Of a DNA stretch of 27,628 bases, positions 15,401-24,078 are shown piece after piece. Under the pieces are notes generated by a model that did no database searches, was not told the DNA's origin, and saw only the letters and a program-made list of their open reading frames with translations. Position numbers and translations under genes: made by a program. Positions within the stretch are counted from its first letter, which is position 1. Each line of letters begins with the position of its first letter. Origin of the DNA: Epulopiscium sp. Nele67-Bin004 (GTDB lineage Bacteria > Bacillota_A > Clostridia > Lachnospirales > Cellulosilyticaceae); assembly GCA_002007315.1 (NCBI GenBank), contig LNZQ01000136.1, positions 1-27,628 on the forward strand, in the 5' to 3' direction.

Positions 15401-16807
15401 TTAGACTGCAATTGTCGTCCATTCGCCTTTTGAAAGTCGCATACTTGTTAGGGCAAACCTCACAACTTGATCCATTATTAGCCCAATCCAAGCCCCCGAA
15501 AGACCCAACATAAGCACATTGCAACACACAAATGTTATAGCAGGTCTAACTAACATAACGCTTAAAAAAGAAGTTTTTGCGATAAACTTTGTATCCCCAG
15601 CCCCTCTAAGTGCCCCCGCCATAATAACTTGTGACGTCTGCAAAGGTGCTGCAATCGCCGCAAAAACAACGATTGTGCTACCAAGAGCAATAACTTCTGC
15701 CTCATCTGTAAATAACCCCATTATCGAATGTCTATTTAATATGTAGACTACAAGTAAAGTTGACGATATAACAAATCCTATACGCTGGCACACTTTTCCG
15801 TATATAATCGACATATCCGAACGGTTTGCACCCATATTCCTGCCAACAAGTGATGATGCCGCAATAGAAATACCTTCTCCAATACTAAACGTCATATTTA
15901 TTAGCGTAGTACAAATTTGGTGTGTGGCATATGCAACTGTACCAAGCCCTGTAACAAGCCTAACATACATAACAAATCCAAGCCTCATGCACATTTGCTC
16001 AATTAGTGCACTGTTGCTTATTCCAAATATACCTTTAATAATTTCAACATCTGGTTTCCAACTATCGCCTTTTGACAATTTTAGGCGACTATCTTTTTTC
16101 AAAATCGATCCAAATGCAATGCTAAACGCAATTACATATCCCGCAACAGTAGCAACCCCTGCCCCTGCAACGCCTAGTGCTGGCATACCAAATCTACCTT
16201 CAATCAACAAAAAGTTTAAACATAAGTTCACTAAGTTTGCAACTACGTTTACATACATCGAAACTTTAGCATTTCCAGCCCCACGTTGTGCAGCGGTAAT
16301 ATTAAGGCTTAGCGAATTGAAACACATTCCCAGAAGAACGATACGAAAATACGTCGTCCCCCCTGGCAAAATATCAGCATCAGCACCCATCATCATAAGT
16401 AATTGTGGTGCAAAATAATAGCCAATACTTGCAATAATTATAGATATAAAAAAAGTAAGCATTATAGACTGGCGTAAAACATTATTTGCTGCAACAAAAT
16501 CTTTTTCTCCACAACGTCTAGCAACTATCGCTGTAACACTGACGTTAAGGGAAATTATTATAGCAAGCACAATAAGTAACGGTTGTTGCGTTATCCCTAT
16601 TGAGGCAATAGCGACTGAGCCTAACACCCCGACCATCATTGTATCCATAGCATTTACCAAGCTTACTAAAATTCGTTCAATCGCAGTTGGCCAAGCGAGG
16701 TCTATTGCATTTTTATACATTTCTTTTGTCGATGGAATATCCCCAACAATTTGCGATTGCTCTATCATGCTATCACATGAAAAATAATTTTTAATTACCG
16801 ATTGCAT
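15401..16807 (-). CDS. MATE family multidrug/sodium antiporter
   Basis: 468 residues with about 12 membrane helices and the two-lobed MATE pattern. Both halves contain the family signature near the start: IERILVSLVNAMDTMMVGVLGSVAIASIG in the first and LIEQMCMRLGFVMYVRLVTGLG in the second. Segments such as AQRGAGNAKVSMYVNVVANLVNLCLNFLLI and AGALRGAGDTKFIAKTSF are typical. MATE proteins export cationic drugs or metabolites in exchange for Na+ or H+; the substrate is unknown here. It starts at ATG 16807 after GGGGGA. The gene appears monocistronic. Confidence 0.93.
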   Translation of the reverse strand: MQSVIKNYFSCDSMIEQSQIVGDIPSTKEMYKNAIDLAWPTAIERILVSLVNAMDTMMVGVLGSVAIASIGITQQPLLIVLAIIISLNVSVTAIVARRCGEKDFVAANNVLRQSIMLTFFISIIIASIGYYFAPQLLMMMGADADILPGGTTYFRIVLLGMCFNSLSLNITAAQRGAGNAKVSMYVNVVANLVNLCLNFLLIEGRFGMPALGVAGAGVATVAGYVIAFSIAFGSILKKDSRLKLSKGDSWKPDVEIIKGIFGISNSALIEQMCMRLGFVMYVRLVTGLGTVAYATHQICTTLINMTFSIGEGISIAASSLVGRNMGANRSDMSIIYGKVCQRIGFVISSTLLVVYILNRHSIMGLFTDEAEVIALGSTIVVFAAIAAPLQTSQVIMAGALRGAGDTKFIAKTSFLSVMLVRPAITFVCCNVLMLGLSGAWIGLIMDQVVRFALTSMRLSKGEWTTIAV

Positions 16808-16903
16808 TTACGTCCCCCATTTATACTCAATATTTTACTATTATACTACAAAAATTCTAAAAATACCAAATAAATTTTTACCTTTAGTTAGCATGTTGAG
16901 TTT

Positions 16904-17785
16904 TTAGTTATTGAAAAATATAGAATATATCGCCTCTATCGTATATTTAATTATAGTTGGCATTTCCAAAATATTTTTGATATTTGTTATGTCATCTAAC
17001 CAAACTTCGCCAAAATCTGCTTCGTTTATTTGTGCTCCATACAAATAATCATTAAAATTATAACTAATAATATTTCCTTGTTGCGTTACAATTTCAAACG
17101 TTTGCATAGTATCGTTTTTATAATAAAAATCTAGTTGTACATTATGTTTGTCTGTGTATGCCACCACTTGGGTAATCAAACCGTCATCGACTTGTAAAAA
17201 TACATCTCCGCTAAACATCTCAAAAACTGCATCATAAAAATCCTTCTCTGTATACAATTCAATAAGTTCTACCATTTCGGGAGATATTAACTGGTCAATA
17301 GTTGTATATAAAATAGTTCTAACGGACTCTTTATCTGTAATATTGATGTAGTAAACATTATTTGCTTTTTTTATGGTTGATAAAGATGCTATTTGCTTAA
17401 TTGCACTTTCAAGTATATCTATAGCTTCATTTACATCAAACGTGCTAGACTTAAAAAAAATCCCATACTCTATCGGCAAAAAATTAGCTTTCGCCGATAA
17501 GTATTGTTTTGTCAAGTTTATAGTTGCCAAGTTTTTGTATACAGCTTGATATTTGCCCTGTTCAACATAAGTATTTATTGTTATATCTTCGTATGTGATA
17601 GTCGTTTGTTCGTTTAATATTTTATCTATTGCCAAAACAAGCTCATTATAATTTTCATTAGCTTTCATAGCATTTTTAGTATTATACACAGCCAATGCAA
17701 CTTTAACAGTAGGATTAGACACTATAACATAACCAACAACCGCTATAAATACAGATATAATGATAACAATTTTTTTTCCGTTCAT
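16904..17785 (-). CDS. Membrane-anchored protein of unknown function
   Basis: 293 residues. One N-terminal hydrophobic helix (about 5-24, IVIIISVFIAVVGYVIVS) anchors an external domain. That domain is mixed alpha/beta with many Tyr, Ile and Asp residues (for example EVWLDDITNIKNILEMP at the end). No cysteine pair, lipobox or known motif is seen. The start ATG overlaps the stop of the upstream membrane protein by four bases (ATGA), so the two are translated together and may form a complex. Function unknown. Confidence 0.8.
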   Translation of the reverse strand: MNGKKIVIIISVFIAVVGYVIVSNPTVKVALAVYNTKNAMKANENYNELVLAIDKILNEQTTITYEDITINTYVEQGKYQAVYKNLATINLTKQYLSAKANFLPIEYGIFFKSSTFDVNEAIDILESAIKQIASLSTIKKANNVYYINITDKESVRTILYTTIDQLISPEMVELIELYTEKDFYDAVFEMFSGDVFLQVDDGLITQVVAYTDKHNVQLDFYYKNDTMQTFEIVTQQGNIISYNFNDYLYGAQINEADFGEVWLDDITNIKNILEMPTIIKYTIEAIYSIFFNN

Positions 17786-18147
17786 TGCAATCTTCCTTTA
17801 TTTTTCTTTCTATCTACATAATCAAATACAAATTTATAACTATTCACTGTTATAAATGATAATACATTTATTATTGCACGCATAAATGCTATTAATAATA
17901 TCATCGCTATAATGAATCCTATTGTCCCAAATGAGCTGTTAAGATGCGATAAAATATAGTCAAAAAATAAGACTGCCCCTGAGATACTTCTGCCCATGCC
18001 TATAACTATAATTGCTAGCACCATGCTTGGTCCTGTAATAAATAACGGCAATATATACACTGTAAAAAGCGGCATTATGACAAATATTGCTATGAAAACA
18101 AGGAAAAATTGCCATATGTTTTGTATCAGTCTAAACAAAAATTTCAT
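17782..18147 (-). CDS. Small integral membrane protein
   Basis: 121 residues with three hydrophobic stretches (about 11-35, 38-60 and 75-100) and a basic C-terminus ending in DYVDRKKNKGRLQ. The sequence starts at ATG after AAGGGGGGAG with a short spacing. No family is recognised. It is the first gene of a two-gene operon with 16904-17785 and lies about 28 bases downstream of the nitroreductase, so it may belong to the same transcript. Confidence 0.78.
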   Translation of the reverse strand: MKFLFRLIQNIWQFFLVFIAIFVIMPLFTVYILPLFITGPSMVLAIIVIGMGRSISGAVLFFDYILSHLNSSFGTIGFIIAMILLIAFMRAIINVLSFITVNSYKFVFDYVDRKKNKGRLQ

Positions 18148-18175
18148 ATACTCCCCCCTTTCATAGCAACATAAA

Positions 18176-18679
18176 TTATTTTATAAAAGTAACTCTACTT
18201 TCATCATATCTATCAATAAATTTCAAAGCATCTTCTGCTTTTGGATGTCCAATGCCAATTACACTAAATATAAGCAAATTTTCTGGCAAGTTATATATCT
18301 CACGAACAATATTCATACGTTCTTCTGACGGTGCTACACCACACCACACCGAACCAAGTCCAAGAGTTGTCGCTTGCAACAAAATATTTTGGCTCACAGC
18401 CCCTAAATCATGTTCATATCTATCAGCCATAGTCATACGGTCTGTGTTTCCTATTACTATAATTGCCACTTGTGAATTTTCAACTGGTCGTCCCCCTGGG
18501 TGCGTTTGAGATAATTTAGTTAAATCTTCTTTTTTGCTCGTCACGATAAATTCCCAACATTGTTGATTTTTTGCCGATGGTGCTTGCATAGCTGCACGAA
18601 GCAATTGCTCAACATCTGCGTCTTTAACTGGTTCATCTGAAAACTGCCTTACTGTACGTCTTGTAAAAATTTCGTTCAT
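18176..18679 (-). CDS. Nitroreductase family flavoprotein
   Basis: 167 residues, at the short end of the family. The N-terminal FMN-binding pattern RRTVRQFSDEPV (7-18) and LRAAMQAPSAKNQQCWEFIV (27-46) is typical, as are GAVSQNILLQATTLGLGSVWCG and the C-terminal VIGIGHPK. These enzymes bind FMN as dimers and reduce nitro compounds, quinones or related substrates with NAD(P)H. The specific substrate is unknown. It starts at ATG after AGGAGG with good spacing. Confidence 0.93.
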   Translation of the reverse strand: MNEIFTRRTVRQFSDEPVKDADVEQLLRAAMQAPSAKNQQCWEFIVTSKKEDLTKLSQTHPGGRPVENSQVAIIVIGNTDRMTMADRYEHDLGAVSQNILLQATTLGLGSVWCGVAPSEERMNIVREIYNLPENLLIFSVIGIGHPKAEDALKFIDRYDESRVTFIK

Positions 18680-18783
18680 GATAATTCCTCCTATTGGTAA
18701 TATATACTAACTATATCATAAGAATTTCTTTTTTACTAGTATTTTCTAATCGTTTATGTGAATAATTGTTAATAATTTATTAT

Positions 18784-18812
18784 TTGAAATTGGACTAGTA
18801 GCATGATAAAAT
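18784..18812 (+). promoter_or_regulatory. Promoter of the diguanylate cyclase gene
   Basis: TTGAAA (18784-18789), a 17-base spacer, then TAAAAT (18807-18812), about 40 bases before ATG 18855. Both boxes are good sigma-A matches. Confidence 0.6.
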
Positions 18813-18854
18813 ATACATATATTTGAAAAAATATACAACGAAAGGGGAAGGTTT

Positions 18855-20423
18855 ATGGTTGCAACGTTTATATACTTTGTATCCTTTTTTATACATGATC
18901 TAATATTTTTTAATTTAGTCCAAAAATTTATGCCTACTAGAGGAAACGGTAGCACCGTCTATTTATTGGCAAATATTAACGCTATAATTTTCACATTTCT
19001 TGTAGCTGTGTTTAATAATTCAGTTTTAACAGTATATTCAGTTATGACAATTATTTATATTATTGATACTATGCTAGCGTTTAAAGGTCGTTTAACATCA
19101 AGATTAGTTTGTGCCTTAATTTGTCCGATACATTTATTTGCTTTTTCAATAATAATATCACCATTTATAAGTATTGCATTTGGCTCAACTTTGATTTATC
19201 ACACGAGAAATACGGCTGTCGTAGTTATTAGACGTATAGTATCTGCTGTCTTGTCAGCTTTTTGTGTGTATATATTGTCAAAACTTACTGATGAAAAATA
19301 TATAGATGCTTTTGATAACCCTACAAATCATTCAAAAAGCTTTTTGGCGTTAGAAATTTTATTAATATTCTTTTTATTGTCAGCAGCACAAGTAAATCAA
19401 GTTTCAGCATATTACTCTAGCATATTTGTTACACAGTTTTTGCTAGGATTTGGTTCAATCTTTTTATTTTATATTGGACTTTTTAGTATAGTTGCTTCTG
19501 GAATTATTAAAGAACGTGAAAATATCACGCAAGATAAATTTATACAAGGAATGTATAAACATCTAATTTTAGAAAATTCCGATAGACTTATAGAAGTCGA
19601 TTGTACCACTGGGTTAGTGCTTAATTACGTTGTTGAGGGAACTATCAAATCCCAATTTATCGGCACGCCTTATCCACCTTTTATTAACGGTTTTATAGAC
19701 AATCAAATGCACGAGTCTGATAGAGAGCACGTTAGACAATTATCTTCTATTGAGCATATGAACAAAATAGCGTTACAAGCTGATAATAGATACACTGTTG
19801 AGTATCGTCTTAAAGACCTTGAAAAAGATTATCAATGGTTTAGAGCTAGTGTGATTGCCGAACCTAGCCACGACCATATTCGTTCTATTATAACGATTAA
19901 TAATATTGAGCATGAAAAAGAATTATTAGTAAAAGCTAATAAAGATGCATTGTCTGGTTTATACAATAAACATACAACAGAAGAACTTATTCGTGACCAT
20001 TTAAGACATCATAATTCGGGTGTATTGTTTATGATTGATGTCGATAATTTTAAGGGTATCAATGATAATTTCGGGCATGACTTTGGTGATGATGTTATAA
20101 GAGAAGTTGCCGACAAAATTAGCGGTATATTCAATTTGCCAGATATAGTCGGGCGTATCGGTGGTGATGAGTTTATGGTATTTGTTAAATCTCAAGATTA
20201 TATTAATATTGGAAACAAAGCAAATTGCATATGTTCAACTATTAGACAGACCTACATACAAAACGGTATTGATATTACGATATCAGCCAGTGTAGGTATT
20301 TCAGAATTCACTAGCACTATAGACACATTTGAAAAGTTATACTCAACAGCAGATAAAGCAATGTATTTATCAAAAAACAATGGCAAAAACAATTACACTA
20401 TTTATACACCAGACATTTCATAA
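18855..20423 (+). CDS. Membrane-bound diguanylate cyclase (GGDEF)
   Basis: 522 residues. The N-terminal half (about 1-215) holds about six or seven membrane helices. A PAS-like segment follows (about 230-350, 'NSDRLIEVDCTTGLVLNYV' to 'YQWFRASVIAEP'). The C-terminal GGDEF domain (about 360-520) has DALSGLYNK, FMIDVDNFKGINDNFGHDFGD and an intact active-site motif GGDEF (436-440). It should make cyclic di-GMP from GTP. The inhibitory-site motif RxxD, expected five residues before GGDEF, reads NLPD, so product inhibition is probably absent. It starts at ATG after GGGGAAGG and ends at its own strong terminator. The membrane segment suggests it senses an external or membrane signal. Confidence 0.93.
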   Translation: MVATFIYFVSFFIHDLIFFNLVQKFMPTRGNGSTVYLLANINAIIFTFLVAVFNNSVLTVYSVMTIIYIIDTMLAFKGRLTSRLVCALICPIHLFAFSIIISPFISIAFGSTLIYHTRNTAVVVIRRIVSAVLSAFCVYILSKLTDEKYIDAFDNPTNHSKSFLALEILLIFFLLSAAQVNQVSAYYSSIFVTQFLLGFGSIFLFYIGLFSIVASGIIKERENITQDKFIQGMYKHLILENSDRLIEVDCTTGLVLNYVVEGTIKSQFIGTPYPPFINGFIDNQMHESDREHVRQLSSIEHMNKIALQADNRYTVEYRLKDLEKDYQWFRASVIAEPSHDHIRSIITINNIEHEKELLVKANKDALSGLYNKHTTEELIRDHLRHHNSGVLFMIDVDNFKGINDNFGHDFGDDVIREVADKISGIFNLPDIVGRIGGDEFMVFVKSQDYINIGNKANCICSTIRQTYIQNGIDITISASVGISEFTSTIDTFEKLYSTADKAMYLSKNNGKNNYTIYTPDIS

Positions 20424-20425
20424 CG

Positions 20426-20455
20426 GTAGGGGGAAGTTGCCCCCTACTTTTATTT
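20426..20455 (+). terminator. Terminator of the diguanylate cyclase gene
   Basis: A perfect 8-bp stem GTAGGGGG/CCCCCTAC (20426-20433 and 20440-20447) with loop AAGTTG is followed by TTTTATTT. Confidence 0.88.
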
Positions 20456-20456
20456 G

Positions 20457-20496
20457 CTTAGAATTCCTAATTTCTATACTTCTTAGGAATTCTAAG
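20457..20496. repeat. 14-bp inverted repeat spanning a stop codon
   Basis: Perfect arms CTTAGAATTCCTAA (20457-20470) and TTAGGAATTCTAAG (20483-20496) enclose 12 bases. On the minus strand it covers the last ten codons and the stop of 20467-21126. No U-run follows, so it is not an ordinary terminator. Confidence 0.8.
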
Positions 20497-21126
20497 CTCT
20501 ATTTTTTGGTTTGGTTCTATATACATTGAATGTTCACAAAATTCTACACTAAGCTTTATAGACTCTTTCCCAGAATTTTTTATATAAAGTTGCATACCAT
20601 GAGTTTTTAGTTTATAAAATTCTATAGCTTTTTTGCTATGTGCATAATATCTAATATCCACTTGTCTATTCTTATCTATGTCCCCATCAATTATAAATGT
20701 ATCAGCCATTTGACCTATATGAGGACTTGTTTTAAACTTTATTTCCCCTTGTTCCTGCGTGTTGCAATATATATAGTCAAACGCATACGGTGCACTGCTA
20801 GATAGCGTCAACAAGACACTATCATCTTTAATATAAGCTTTTTGCTTCGTATACTTTTGCTTCAATTGTTCATATTGCGGTATTATTTGTGAATCGTTTA
20901 TGTCACCATCGTAATATCTTATATATTCATCTTGCTCACGAAACGCACAACTTTCTATTGGGCAATGATATATACTATTTCTAGTGTATATTATAATATT
21001 TGGTTCTTCTACTTCTATTTTTTGTATAGTTGATGTGTATATATACGTATTGTCTGGAATTTGCGGGTGACCCGTGACAACGCCCCTAGCTTGCCCTTCC
21101 AACACGTTCCATTTGTGTAATTGCAT
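20467..21126 (-). CDS. Protein of unknown function
   Basis: 219 residues without signal peptide or membrane segment. It is rich in Tyr and Ile, with a beta-rich pattern (TYIYTSTIQKIEVEEPNIIIYTR; MQLYIKNSGKESIKLSVEF). The last 80 residues look like a beta-sandwich or carbohydrate-binding-like domain, but no family is recognised. ATG 21126 is preceded by a run of eight G residues in the ribosome site. The coding end lies inside a perfect 14-bp inverted repeat. It is convergent with the diguanylate cyclase and separate from the LRR gene upstream. Confidence 0.72.
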   Translation of the reverse strand: MQLHKWNVLEGQARGVVTGHPQIPDNTYIYTSTIQKIEVEEPNIIIYTRNSIYHCPIESCAFREQDEYIRYYDGDINDSQIIPQYEQLKQKYTKQKAYIKDDSVLLTLSSSAPYAFDYIYCNTQEQGEIKFKTSPHIGQMADTFIIDGDIDKNRQVDIRYYAHSKKAIEFYKLKTHGMQLYIKNSGKESIKLSVEFCEHSMYIEPNQKIELRIPKKYRN

Positions 21127-21133
21127 GCAAATA

Positions 21134-21141
21134 CCCCCCCC
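21134..21141 (-). promoter_or_regulatory. G8 tract in the ribosome binding site
   Basis: Eight consecutive G residues on the minus strand, seven bases before ATG 21126, form the ribosome site. Homopolymer length changes here would alter strength or spacing of translation initiation. Confidence 0.55.
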
Positions 21142-21163
21142 TAAGTTTTTATTTGTATTATAT

Positions 21164-22549
21164 CTAATTTTCGGGTAATTGCCAATACAATTCTGTAATA
21201 TTTAATTGTTCAATTGGAGTTATATCTTCAACTAAAGTTCTTTCTATATTTAACAGTTCTAAATTAACTAAATTTTGCAACGGAGTTACGTCCTCAATAT
21301 CGTTGCCGTGCAATATTAGCGTAGTTAAATTCGTTAAATTTGACAGTTTTGAAACATCTGTTATTTCATTCCAAGATAAGTCTAAATGCGTCAAATTTGT
21401 TAAGTTTTGTAGTGCTGATAAATCTTCAATTGCTCCGCTTAGACCAAATTTTGTCAAGTTTGTAGCCTGTTCAATTCCTGTGATATCAACAATAGGTGTA
21501 TCTGTATACGTCGTTCCATAATATGCCTCAAAAGATGTCAATTTCAAGATTTCGTCTGTATCTATTTCGCCGTTTCTATTTGTGTCAACAACTAATGCCA
21601 CCATAGTTTTCAAAAGAGGGTCATTAAAAACTACGTCTGTGAGTAGTGGCACAGCTGTTTTTTGGGAAGTGTAAAATACTCTTACTTCGTTGTTTATGAG
21701 TTGCCTTATGTCATCTGAGATTTGTCCATCTTGTAAGTTTAAAGCATTAAATTGTATTGATACTCCCGCTAAATTTGTCAAGCTTAATAACGGTGTTATA
21801 TCTGTAATATTATTGTCATCTATTGATAACGATATTAAGTCATTTAAGTTGCCTAGTGCTGAAATATTTTGTATTTGATTGTTTGATAGCTCCAGTACTT
21901 GCAAGTTGTGCAGTTGCTCTAATGTTGAAATATCTTCTATTTGATTGTTTGCTAAATATAAATTAGTTATTAATTCTAGCTGTAATAGCGGGGTTATATC
22001 TGTAATATAATTGTCATTTAATATCAGTTGGTCTAATTGAGTTAAATTTTCAAGTGGGGTTAAGTCTACGATGTTGTTGTTTGGCAAAAATAAACTATTT
22101 AGGTTTGTTTGCGTCGAGAGAATTGTTATGTCGTCTAAATTAGCTTGTAAGTGTAGCCAGTTTAAGTCGTTTTGTAATGTGTCAAAGTTGTATAGTTCTT
22201 CGTAAGTTAATGATAAAGTTTGCAAATTTGTAAGTGTTGCCAACGGGTCAATGTCAAGCGTTTCACCTGTTAATCGTAAACTTTGCAAATTTGTGGCGTG
22301 TTCAAGTCCTGCTAAGTCGATAACGTTTTCTGCGTTCAAGTAAGCCAATTTGAGTATTTCGTCATAATTTATTTCGCCATCTCCATCAACGTCTATAAAT
22401 TCACCTGTGAGGGGGTTACAAGTGTCTAATATAGCCTGTTTTAAATGTGGGTCAACAAATTGTACTACGTTCGGGTTTGCCTCGGTTGAAGTGTTTATAG
22501 CAGCAAGGCTTAAAATACTTGCCACCAAAGATTTAATTAAATTGCTCAT
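21164..22549 (-). CDS. Internalin-like LRR protein with two calcium-loop motifs
   Basis: 461 residues. A signal peptide (about 1-24, SLVASILSLAAINTSTEA) suggests secretion. Two modules repeat: a segment with an EF-hand/dockerin-like loop (DVDGDGEINYDEI and DTNRNGEIDTDEI) followed by internalin-type 22-residue LRRs (pattern LxxLxxLxxLxLxxNxIxDITPL). The first module has about nine LRRs and the second about five. No wall-sorting signal or membrane helix is seen at the C-terminus (ITELYWQLPEN), so it may be released or held noncovalently. LRRs of this class usually bind proteins. I start at ATG 22549, nine bases after GGAG; the ATG codons at 22564, 22558 and 22555 overlap or crowd that ribosome site. 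Confidence 0.88.
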   Translation of the reverse strand: MSNLIKSLVASILSLAAINTSTEANPNVVQFVDPHLKQAILDTCNPLTGEFIDVDGDGEINYDEILKLAYLNAENVIDLAGLEHATNLQSLRLTGETLDIDPLATLTNLQTLSLTYEELYNFDTLQNDLNWLHLQANLDDITILSTQTNLNSLFLPNNNIVDLTPLENLTQLDQLILNDNYITDITPLLQLELITNLYLANNQIEDISTLEQLHNLQVLELSNNQIQNISALGNLNDLISLSIDDNNITDITPLLSLTNLAGVSIQFNALNLQDGQISDDIRQLINNEVRVFYTSQKTAVPLLTDVVFNDPLLKTMVALVVDTNRNGEIDTDEILKLTSFEAYYGTTYTDTPIVDITGIEQATNLTKFGLSGAIEDLSALQNLTNLTHLDLSWNEITDVSKLSNLTNLTTLILHGNDIEDVTPLQNLVNLELLNIERTLVEDITPIEQLNITELYWQLPEN

Positions 22550-22625
22550 GTACATCATCTCCATTCTTATTATATTTTATTCACTTAATTTAAATTTTTT
22601 TCCAAAAAAAATTCACGACAAGAAT

Positions 22626-23135
22626 TTACTCATCGTGTAAAGGCAGTTTATCATCTGTAATCTGTTGCATATAGCGTGAAATTATCAAAACTATTACTAT
22701 AATTCCTAAAATCGCAGCTATTATCCACCTTATATAAGGAGATTTTAGCTCAGAATAGTATTTTTCCAAAGTCAATGTCGAGTCTATAATTTTATTGTTG
22801 TTTGTAGTTTCATTGCTTAATAATATTTTCATCTCTATAAAATTGTTTTGTTCAATAAGTGCTTTTGCTTCGTCTGCCGACTCAACTCCTTGCGTAAAAC
22901 TGTGCAATTTATCAACAGTTTGGTAAGAAACGAAATATTTCGTAGATTTTTCTGAAATATCTTGCCCACCTTCTCTTATATAATAATTAACAGGATAAAA
23001 CTTTTCGATTCCATCATCTGAATATTCTTTAATATTTGGCAGTGCTGCCAACTTAAATATGTTAATTATTAAAATTATAATGCAAAATATTACGCATATA
23101 AATGCACCTTGATAAATTTTAAATTGATTATTCAA
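22626..23135 (-). CDS. Two-helix membrane protein of unknown function
   Basis: 169 residues. Membrane helices lie at about 11-32 (GAFICVIFCIIILIINIFKLA) and about 133-158 (WIIAAILGIIVIVLIISRY). The roughly 100-residue loop between them is probably outside the cell, and the tail carries DDKLPLHDE. It starts at TTG 23135, well spaced after AAGGAG, with no ATG nearby. The gene lies 15 bases after a lipoprotein gene, so they are likely cotranscribed. No family recognised. Confidence 0.77.
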   Translation of the reverse strand: MNNQFKIYQGAFICVIFCIIILIINIFKLAALPNIKEYSDDGIEKFYPVNYYIREGGQDISEKSTKYFVSYQTVDKLHSFTQGVESADEAKALIEQNNFIEMKILLSNETTNNNKIIDSTLTLEKYYSELKSPYIRWIIAAILGIIVIVLIISRYMQQITDDKLPLHDE

Positions 23136-23150
23136 GACTGTTCTCCTTAT

Positions 23151-23612
23151 TTATTGCATTAAACTTTTTGCTAAGCTTTCCAACGCTTCATCTATAGTTT
23201 CGTCTGTTATTAGTGCTTCAAATGATACGTACACTTCGCCCGACGGCTTAACGAACTCTTGGATAACAAGCACATCGCCTTCAAATTCATACACTTGTCT
23301 TAGTTGCAAAATTTGTAGCGACATTTCATCAGTAAAAGTTTTAATACTTTCTTCATCTTGGCTAATCGACTGCATAATTTCAATCGTGCTATCAGGGTAG
23401 TCGACCAAATCTTGATATATAAATTTCATCGTATTTCCCTCAATAAACAATGACGCCGCAGTGTCTGGAAGCACGTCCAATTCATTTTCAAACGCCAAAT
23501 CCTCTGCATAGTTTTCAAGTGTAATCGCCGCCGGCACGTCTCCCGAACCCGAGCCACTGCTACAACCTACAAGTAAAATGCTAGATAACATCAACATCTT
23601 TAAAAATTTCAT
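23151..23612 (-). CDS. Small lipoprotein of unknown function
   Basis: 153 residues. The signal peptide ends in the lipobox LVGC (Cys17), followed by the flexible linker SSGSGSGD. The mature part is acidic with an alternating helix/strand pattern (IEGNTMKFIYQDL; EVYVSFEALITDETIDEALESLAKSL). It should be anchored on the outer membrane face. It is similar in design to short putative lipoproteins common in Clostridia, but I cannot assign a family. It starts at ATG after AAGGAG and forms an operon with 22626-23135. Confidence 0.82.
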   Translation of the reverse strand: MKFLKMLMLSSILLVGCSSGSGSGDVPAAITLENYAEDLAFENELDVLPDTAASLFIEGNTMKFIYQDLVDYPDSTIEIMQSISQDEESIKTFTDEMSLQILQLRQVYEFEGDVLVIQEFVKPSGEVYVSFEALITDETIDEALESLAKSLMQ

Positions 23613-23700
23613 AAAACTTTTCTCCTTAAAGTATAATATTTAAAATAACGTGTTAATTATAACATATAAATTTTCACATTACAATTATTTAAAATTTTGT

Positions 23701-23729
23701 TTGACATTTCGTAACATTTAGGTTATATT
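23701..23729 (+). promoter_or_regulatory. Strong promoter upstream of the noncoding transcript
   Basis: TTGACA (23701-23706), 17 bases, then TATATT (23724-23729), inside an AT-rich tract. No ORF of meaningful length with a ribosome site follows on this strand. Confidence 0.7.
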
Positions 23730-23735
23730 ATATAT

Positions 23736-24068
23736 AGAAAACACGGGTTATTTGTAGTTAAGTACAATAAACATATTACACAATTAAAAACATAACGTTC
23801 TATTTTATTAAATAAGTATGAAAACAATTAGCGACATTGTTTGATTGCTAATGTTGAAATTGCAAGATATTAGGCGGTACGTGCTATTAAAATAAATTAA
23901 TTGTTGCTGGGGGGCAGAGTTAATATAAACTCGGTTTTTAAAGTTATTGGGGAATAACTATACAGTCTAAAAGCTTTGGGAGAATCGTTTAGACTTTAAA
24001 TAAAGTTTCTTATCAAGAGTTATATTGAGCGGACAAAAAAACAGCTATCTGGGGGATAGCTGTTTTTT
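23736..24068 (+). ncRNA. Probable structured noncoding RNA (family not assigned)
   Basis: The 466-bp gap between 23612 and 24079 has a consensus promoter, no convincing ORF, and a strong terminator, giving a transcript of about 330 nt. Within it are perfect hairpins: GAGTT/AACTC around AATATA (about 23918-23933), AGTTATT/AATAACT closed by GGGG (23942-23959), and AGTCTAAA/TTTAGACT (about 23965-23998) with a purine-rich loop containing TTTGGGAGAATCG. ATTAGC/GCTAAT (23828-23853) is a further stem. GC content and G-runs (GGGGGG near 23910) exceed the flanks. This density of stems with conserved-looking loops suggests a structured RNA. I considered the raiA-motif class as a candidate but cannot confirm it by eye. 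RNase P RNA, tmRNA and SRP RNA hallmarks were not found. Confidence 0.55.
24035..24068. terminator. Bidirectional terminator for the noncoding RNA and the zinc operon
   Basis: A perfect 9-bp stem ACAGCTATC/GATAGCTGT (24041-24049 and 24055-24063), loop TGGGG, is flanked by A and T runs on either side. It can end both the plus-strand RNA and the minus-strand zinc operon. Confidence 0.9.
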
Positions 24069-24078
24069 ATTGTGTTTA

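Noticed and set aside
23736..24068. RNase P RNA, tmRNA or SRP RNA
   Set aside because: None of their hallmark conserved sequences (RNase P core, tRNA-like end with CCA, SRP GGAA tetraloop helix) could be found in the stretch.
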